From: Sciurus carolinensis
Taxonomy: Eukaryota; Chordata; Mammalia; Rodentia; Sciuridae
Reading direction: 5' to 3'
Assembly: GCF_902686445.1 (NCBI RefSeq)
Contig: NC_062226.1
Location: 11,380,001-11,444,000 of the forward strand
DNA length: 64,000 bases
Below, one piece after another: positions 52,301-59,500 of the stretch (position 1 is the first letter of the stretch; every line of letters begins with the position of its first letter). The position numbers were made by a program, and so were the translations under genes. A model generated the notes under the pieces. The model was not told the DNA's origin and ran no database searches. It was given only the letters and a program-made list of their open reading frames with translations.

Positions 52301-55300
52301 ACTTCTAGGAACTCCCCAGAGAAGAAATGACTTCATAGAGACATGATGGTTTAAAATTATTTTCACAAATAAAAATTTAAATGGACCTTCTATAGTTAAT
52401 TGCTCTATTAGAACATGCAATGCATTAGAAAGTTCACTACAACCTAATTTCCTATAGAATTTGACAGTTGTGAAACAGTGGAATCATGGCCTGTGTTTTG
52501 AGGCAGGGCTTAAACATTACAGTAGTCCCTCAGTATCCAAGGCAGACTAATTCTGGGAACTGTGTCAGACACCCTAATCTATGAATGCCCAGGTCTCAGG
52601 TTCCTTATATAAAAGGGTGAAGTATTTGCATATAACCTACACAATCTTCCAATATCTCCATTACTTGTAAAACTGATATAATGTAAATGTTATTTAAATA
52701 TTTGTTATGTTGTTTAAAAAATACTGTCAAGAAGAAAAGTGTGTGCACATTTTCAGTACCGAAGCAATTTTTTTTTTTTTCGAGTAACATTTTCAATCAC
52801 CAGTTGGTTAAATTTGGGGATATGGAACACATAGATATGTAATCTATGGATACAGAGGGCCAACAGTATCTGATTTTCCAGAATGTTAAGGTGTAAAGAA
52901 GGATCAACCACTTACTTTAGGAATTTCATTTTAAAGAAGAGGAAATAAATGGTCACAGATACAGAACCCCATTTGAGATCAAGGAAGCTAGTTGGAGCAC
53001 TAAGACGAGTACTCAGAATTCCTAACTTCATATCCAGTACTCTTCTTGCTCAATTCAACCCCTTTTATTGTTGGGCATCCACAGGCAGGTTCTTATTAAT
53101 AAGTATTATTTAATCACTGCTTATTAAATCAATCTGCTTGATAGTGAAATTATAACTGATAAATTGTTTTTCCATAATGTGAAAATGCATCTGGGCCTCT
53201 AAAGCCTAATTAGAAAAGTAAATACTGGTTATATTAGCTTGCTACTAGTTTAGGTTCTAGATAAATGACTTTAATTCATGGCAAAATGTTCCTTCTAATG
53301 AAGTTGAAAAATCACTGAAGAAAACAATGCAGATTAGTTTCAGAAAAAAAGATCAACAGGATGGAAGGAAGGAGAAACATCAAGATATGTTGCCATTTCA
53401 TTATTTTCTCATTATTAAAAAGGTCTGTGAGCCCAGTACAGTGATGCAAGCCTACAATCCCAGCTACTTGGGAAGCTGAGGCAAGAGGATCCCAAGTCAG
53501 AGGTCAGGATGGGCAACTCAGCAAGACCTAGTCTAAAAAAATAAAAAAAATAAAAAGGGTTGGGGATGTAGCTCAGTGGTATAGTGCCCTTGGGTTTAAT
53601 CCCCAGTACTGAGGGGAAAAAAATCTGTTGTAGAAGCAGTTTGGTGTAAATTTTGGCTACTAAACACTGACTTGAAAGGAACAGAAAGACATACTAACAT
53701 AAAATGAAAAAAACCAAAAAAACAAAAATAAAAAAATAAAAACAAACAAAAACCCCAAAGAAAGAAGGAACAGGAGGATTCTAGAAATAGAAAATGCCTT
53801 CCTTTCTCTTTATTCTTAACTCCAACTTAATACAATTCACCAGATCCAAACAAACTATAGGATAACAGGCAACTGGAGCTAAGAGACCATGGAAGTCCCT
53901 GTGGATTACTTATCAGCCTTCTGTCCAAGTCTCATAAGTGTAATCTAAAGATCAGGACTGAAGAGCCCCTGGCCAAAAACCAGAAAGAAAACAAAACAAA
54001 GAATTTAGGGATCTACGTTCTGTAGAATTATTTCTCTAACAGTAGAAACCAATGGTAGAAAAATTCAATATCAGGTCTATCATGTTGATCAACTATGCAT
54101 TCCATCAACAAAATGAATGTTCATGAAATGCTGAGGAAGTTCTTAATAAAATTCAATAGACATTCCTAATAAAAATTCCAACCCTAAGCTGGGCACAGTG
54201 GTGCATGCCTGTAACCCCAGCAACTCAGGAGGCTGAGATAAGAGGATTGCAAGTTCAAGGGTAGCCTCAGCAACTTAGCAAGGCTCTGCCTCAAAAAATA
54301 AAAAGGGCTGGAGATATGGCTTAATGGTAGAGCACCCCTAGGTTCAATCCCTAGTACCAAAAACAACAAAAACAAAAACAAAAAAATTCCAACACAGAAT
54401 TAAAAAACCACTTAAATAAAAATTATTTATTAAAAAACTAATCAGCACATTTTCCAAAAAATCATTTTAATTAAAATCAGGAATTAGAGAAGGAAGCTAG
54501 TTATCACCATCATCAAACTTGACACTATCTTAATATTTTTACCACATAAAAAAACAAAACCAAGAAAACCTGATAGCTTACATAGACACTAAAAAATCAA
54601 GAGGTAAAACTTATTTTTACTGCCGATATTACTGCATATTTCCAAATATGCATATCTGGAAATCATCAAAAACTCACAGCTTGGGCTGGCGTTGTGGCTC
54701 AGTGGTAGTGAGCTCACCTAGCATGCGTGAGGCCCTGGGTTCGAGCCTCAGCACCGCATAAAAAAATAAAATAAAGGTACTGTGTCTCACCTACAACCAA
54801 AAAATATATTTAAAAAAAAATCAACTTCCAGATGAAAAGAAAATTTAAATATCAATGTTTTTTTCTCCATTGTAGCATTTGGGGAAGGAAAACAACCTGC
54901 ATTTGCCTTATGAATACTCTAAGATTAAAATTCTTGGGAATAAATTAAATAAAAAAGGCACAAAACCCACATGCAGGCATATCTGAAGTCTTCAGTGAAT
55001 AAGTAGAAAGACATCCCATATCCTTAGATGTGATGATATAATAACAATATGTCACACAATATGTCAATTAAATGAACTGCAAATTAGAATCCCTACATAA
55101 CCTTATAAGACAGTGTTGATGGTGAGATTGGATAAATGATTTTAAGGCTTTTATGGAAGATTAGATTTGCAAAAATAGGTAACAGAAAACAGAAAAGACT
55201 TGCTTTGCCAAGTATCAGAACATATCTCACAGCATCTTTAATCAGAGTATTGAGATAGGAATACACAAACAGATCAGTAACAGAACAATCCCAGTATATG

Positions 55301-56536
55301 TGAGAATGTAAGATATGACAATGATGGTAGTTGTACCCAGTAGGAAAATAGGAATAACAACTGGTTATCCATCTGGAAGAAAGTAAAACTGGAATGCTAT
55401 CTTATGCTATATACAAAAATAAATGCCAGATGGACTAAAGACATAAAACTTAACATGTAAAATAAAAACATTGTAAGAAAATCTCTAAATTACATTTACA
55501 AAAGAAATCTTTAGATAGGAGAGGTTTTATAAAAGTGTGTGCAGTAGTGGGAATCAAACCCAGGGGTGTCTACCACTGAACCACATCCCCAAACCTTTTA
55601 TTTTTGACATTGGGGATAGAACCCTGGGGCACTCTGTGACAGCAACATCCTCAGTCCTTTTTATTTTGAGACAGGGTGTCACTAAATAGCTGAGGTTAGC
55701 CTAGAATTTGCTATCCTCCTGTCTCGATATCCTGATTCGCTGGGATTATAGGCATGTGCCATTACGCCTGCTGAGAGATAGGGGATATGTTAACCATGAC
55801 ACATTTTCTATACAGAAACTGAAAATGTTTTACCGGCATGAAACCATAAGTTCAATTAAAAATTGACTAAAATTATTTATAATTTTAATGCAAAGGATTA
55901 ATATACATAATTTACAGAGAGTGATTCAAAATTGACCTCTTAAATAGAAAAAGGTACAATGTTGGGGAGTGATATTGGCCCAATTATACTGTTATGTTGT
56001 GTGAATGTACGAATGTGTAGCAACAAACCCCATCATTATGTATAACCATAATAATAATGCACTACTAAAAAATATGGATAGAAAAAATGTACAAGGAATA
56101 TGAAGCAGTAATTCACAGAAGAGCAAAATCAATCACTTTTATTGGCAGTCAAGGAACTGCAAACTAACAACACAGTGCAATCACATTCAATGATAGCAAA
56201 AATTAAACATAAAGGTAACTAGTACTGGCTGGGATATATCAATAGGTTCACTGGCTGGTGGAACTACATTGATAGTTGAACTGTAAACTACCATATTGTG
56301 AAAGGCAAACTTGAAATAGTTAAATACAAAAATTAAAAAACCAAGTGGGGCTTGGTAATGTCTCTAACCACAGTTACTTGGGAAGTTGAGGAAGGAGGAT
56401 ATCAAACTCAAGGCCAAACTCGGTCACTTAGCAAGACCCTGTCTCAAATTAAAAAGGATGGGGATGTAGCTCAGAGTAGAGTGTTTGCCTCGCAAGCACA
56501 AGGCCCTGGGTTCAATCACCAGCACCACAAAAAAAA

Positions 56537-56580
<44 letters not shown>

Positions 56581-59500
56581 CACACACATATATATATAAA
56601 AAATATATAAAACAATATATAAAAACACATAAAAGTAAAATAAAAATGTATATAAGCACATTTATGTGATTCCATAAAATTATGTACATATACATTTTTG
56701 TATAAAGAAATTTTTACTTCTGTTAGATGGAAAGATCTCCCATGTTCTTGGATAGGCAGAATTAATATTGTCAAAATGGCCATACTACCAAAAGTGCTAT
56801 ACAGATTCAATGCAATTCCAATTAAAATCCCAATGATGTACCTTACAGAAATAGAGCAAGCAATCATGAAATTCATCTGGAAGAATAAGAAACCCAGAAT
56901 AGCTAAAGCAATCCTTAGCAGGAAGAGTGAAGCAGGGGGTATCGCAATACCAGAACTTCAAATATACTACAAAGCAATAGTAACAAAAATGGCATGGTAT
57001 TGGCACCAAAATAGACAGGAAGATCAATGGTACAGAATAGAGGACACGAACACAAACCCAAATAAATACAATTTTCTCATACTAGACAAAGGGGCCAAAA
57101 ATATGCAATAGAGAAAAGATAGCCTCTTCAACAAATGGTGCTGGGAAAACTGGAAATCCATATGCAGCAGAGTGAAACTAAACCCTTCTCTCTCACCCTG
57201 CACAAAAATCAACTCGAAATGGATCAAGGACCTTGAAATCAGACCAGAGATCCTTCATCTTAGAGAAGAAAAAGTAGGTCCAAATCTTCAACATGTTGGC
57301 TTAGGATCAGACTTCCTTCACAGGACGCCCATAGCACAAGAAATAAAAGCAAGAAACAATAACTGGGATAGATTCAAACTAAAAAGCTTTCTCTCAGCAA
57401 AGGAAACTATAAGCAATGTGAGAGAGAACCTACAGAGTGGGAGAAAATCTTTGCCACTCATACTTCAGATAGAGCACTAATTTCCAGAATCTATAAAGAA
57501 CTCAAAAAACTCTACACCAAGAATACAAACAATCCAATCAAAAAAGGGGCTAAGGAAATTGGAACAGACACTTCACAGAAAAAGATCTACAAGCAATCAA
57601 CAGATATATGAAAAAATGTTCACCATCTTTAGTAATAAGAGAAATGCAAATCAAAACTACCCTAAGATTCCATCTCACCCCAATTAGAATGGCAATTATC
57701 AAGAATACAAGCAACAATAGGTGTTGGTGAGGATGTGGGGAAAAAGGTACACTCATACATTGCTGGTGGGGTTGCAAATTAATGCAGCCACTCTGGAAAG
57801 CAGTGTGGAGATTCCTCAGAAAGCTTGGGATGGAACCACCATTTGACTATCCCACTCCTCAGCCTATACCCAAAGGACTTAAAATCAGCATACTACAGAG
57901 ATGCAGCCACATCAATGTTCATAGCTGCTCAATTCACAATAGCTAGACTGTGGAACCAACCTAGATGTCCTTCAGTTGATGAATGGATAAAGAAACTGTG
58001 GTATATACATATACAATGGAATATTACTCAGCCATAAAGAATAATAAAATTATGGCATTTGCAGGCAAATGTATTAAATTGGGGAATACCATGCTAAGTG
58101 ATATAAGCCAATCTCAAAAACCCAAAGGATGAATGATCTCACTGATAAGCAGATTATGACACATAATGGGGGTGGGAGGGGGGCAAGAATGGAGGAAGGA
58201 GGGACTGTACAGAGGGAAAAGAGGGGTGGGAGGGGTGGAGGGAAAGGAAAAAATAACAGAATGAATCAAACACCATTACCCCATGTAACTGTATGATTAC
58301 ACAAATGATATGCCTCTACTTCATGTACAAACAGAAACAACATATATCTCATTTGTTTACAATAAAAAAAAAAGGTTAAAAAAAGAGAAAATTTTACTTC
58401 TGTTTGAGGATAAACAAATAGGATTATGGAAAAGAATTAGCTGTGGAGTCGGTAGTAAGTTCAAATCCTATCTCTACTTCTTTATCAGTTAAGTGAATGT
58501 TAGCATATTGTTAAGTCTCAGTGAGACAATGTTTCATTTTTTTCTAAAATGGAGAGTAATTACCACCTCACAAAGAGTTTTTTAGGATTAAAGAGACGAT
58601 GGATATAAAATGCTTTGTACAGCCTCTGATACAATACTAAGCACTCAAAAAATGTAACTACTATTATTATGTTATTTCCCTGCTGGATCCCTGCACAAAG
58701 TGCAAAAGCTAAATAAAACATTTTCACTTTCAAAAGGAAAGTAGGGAGAACAAAGAGTGCCTCCAAAATAACTTCACTCCTCATAAGAAACACCTTTAAA
58801 AATATGCAATGTATTTTATGTTATTTAAAAGATCATTTATCCTTGGATCACAAAAGGAACATGGGGTTGGGGGTGTAGCTCAGTGGCAGAGTGCCCCTTC
58901 ATGTACCTCTCATAAGACTTGATTAACAATTACAGTAAGATGATGAAAAAGACAGTCATCAGTTTTTTGCCAGTTCTGTGCTTTCACTCTATTAAATCAA
59001 GTTATTTTTCCTACTGTAAATTTAGTCTTTGAAGAAGCTACACAAAAACAAACAAAAAAACTCTGACATAATAACACATGTAAAATTCTAGAACACAAAA
59101 CATACCTGGCAAAACAAAACAAAACATACTCAGAATGATTTCTATAATTGAGTAATATGCATAAATGTATACGTATGTATAATAATATGTACAAATCCTG
59201 CTATAGTTGCAAACATGTTTTCATTAGCTTTATTCATCATGGCTAAAACTGGACCCAAAACCCAAATATCTACAACAGTAGAATGGATTTTAAGTGTTTA
59301 TTAATGAAATATTCTTAGCAACTGAAAAAATGAAAACAAATTTAAAAACATAAGCTACTGATATACTTCCAAAAAGAATGAGCAAAAGACATTAGATACA
59401 AAAAAATATATATAATGTATACCTGCATTTTAATGAAGTTCAAGAACAATTTAAAGAGAGAAAAAGTCACAACAGTGATTACTTTGGGGATGCAGTTATG

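Larger units (their letters stand above)
54040..56330 (+). mobile_element. Old LINE-1 ORF2 remnant broken up by SINEs
   Basis: Segments resembling degenerate L1 ORF2 read on plus at about 54040-54185, 54860-55540, 55795-55950 and 56090-56330. They are interrupted by SINEs at 54186-54385, 54680-54815 and 55545-55785. The first SINE is bracketed by the repeated word AAAAATTCCAAC. The stretch 55960-56090 looks like an L1 3' tail inserted separately. No open frame of note survives. Exact borders need a repeat library. Confidence 0.55.

Noticed and set aside
56698..57111. Open frame of 137 codons as a cellular gene
   Set aside because: It is the C-terminal part of L1 ORF2, continued after a stop, with an L1 3' UTR, an A-tail and a target duplication.
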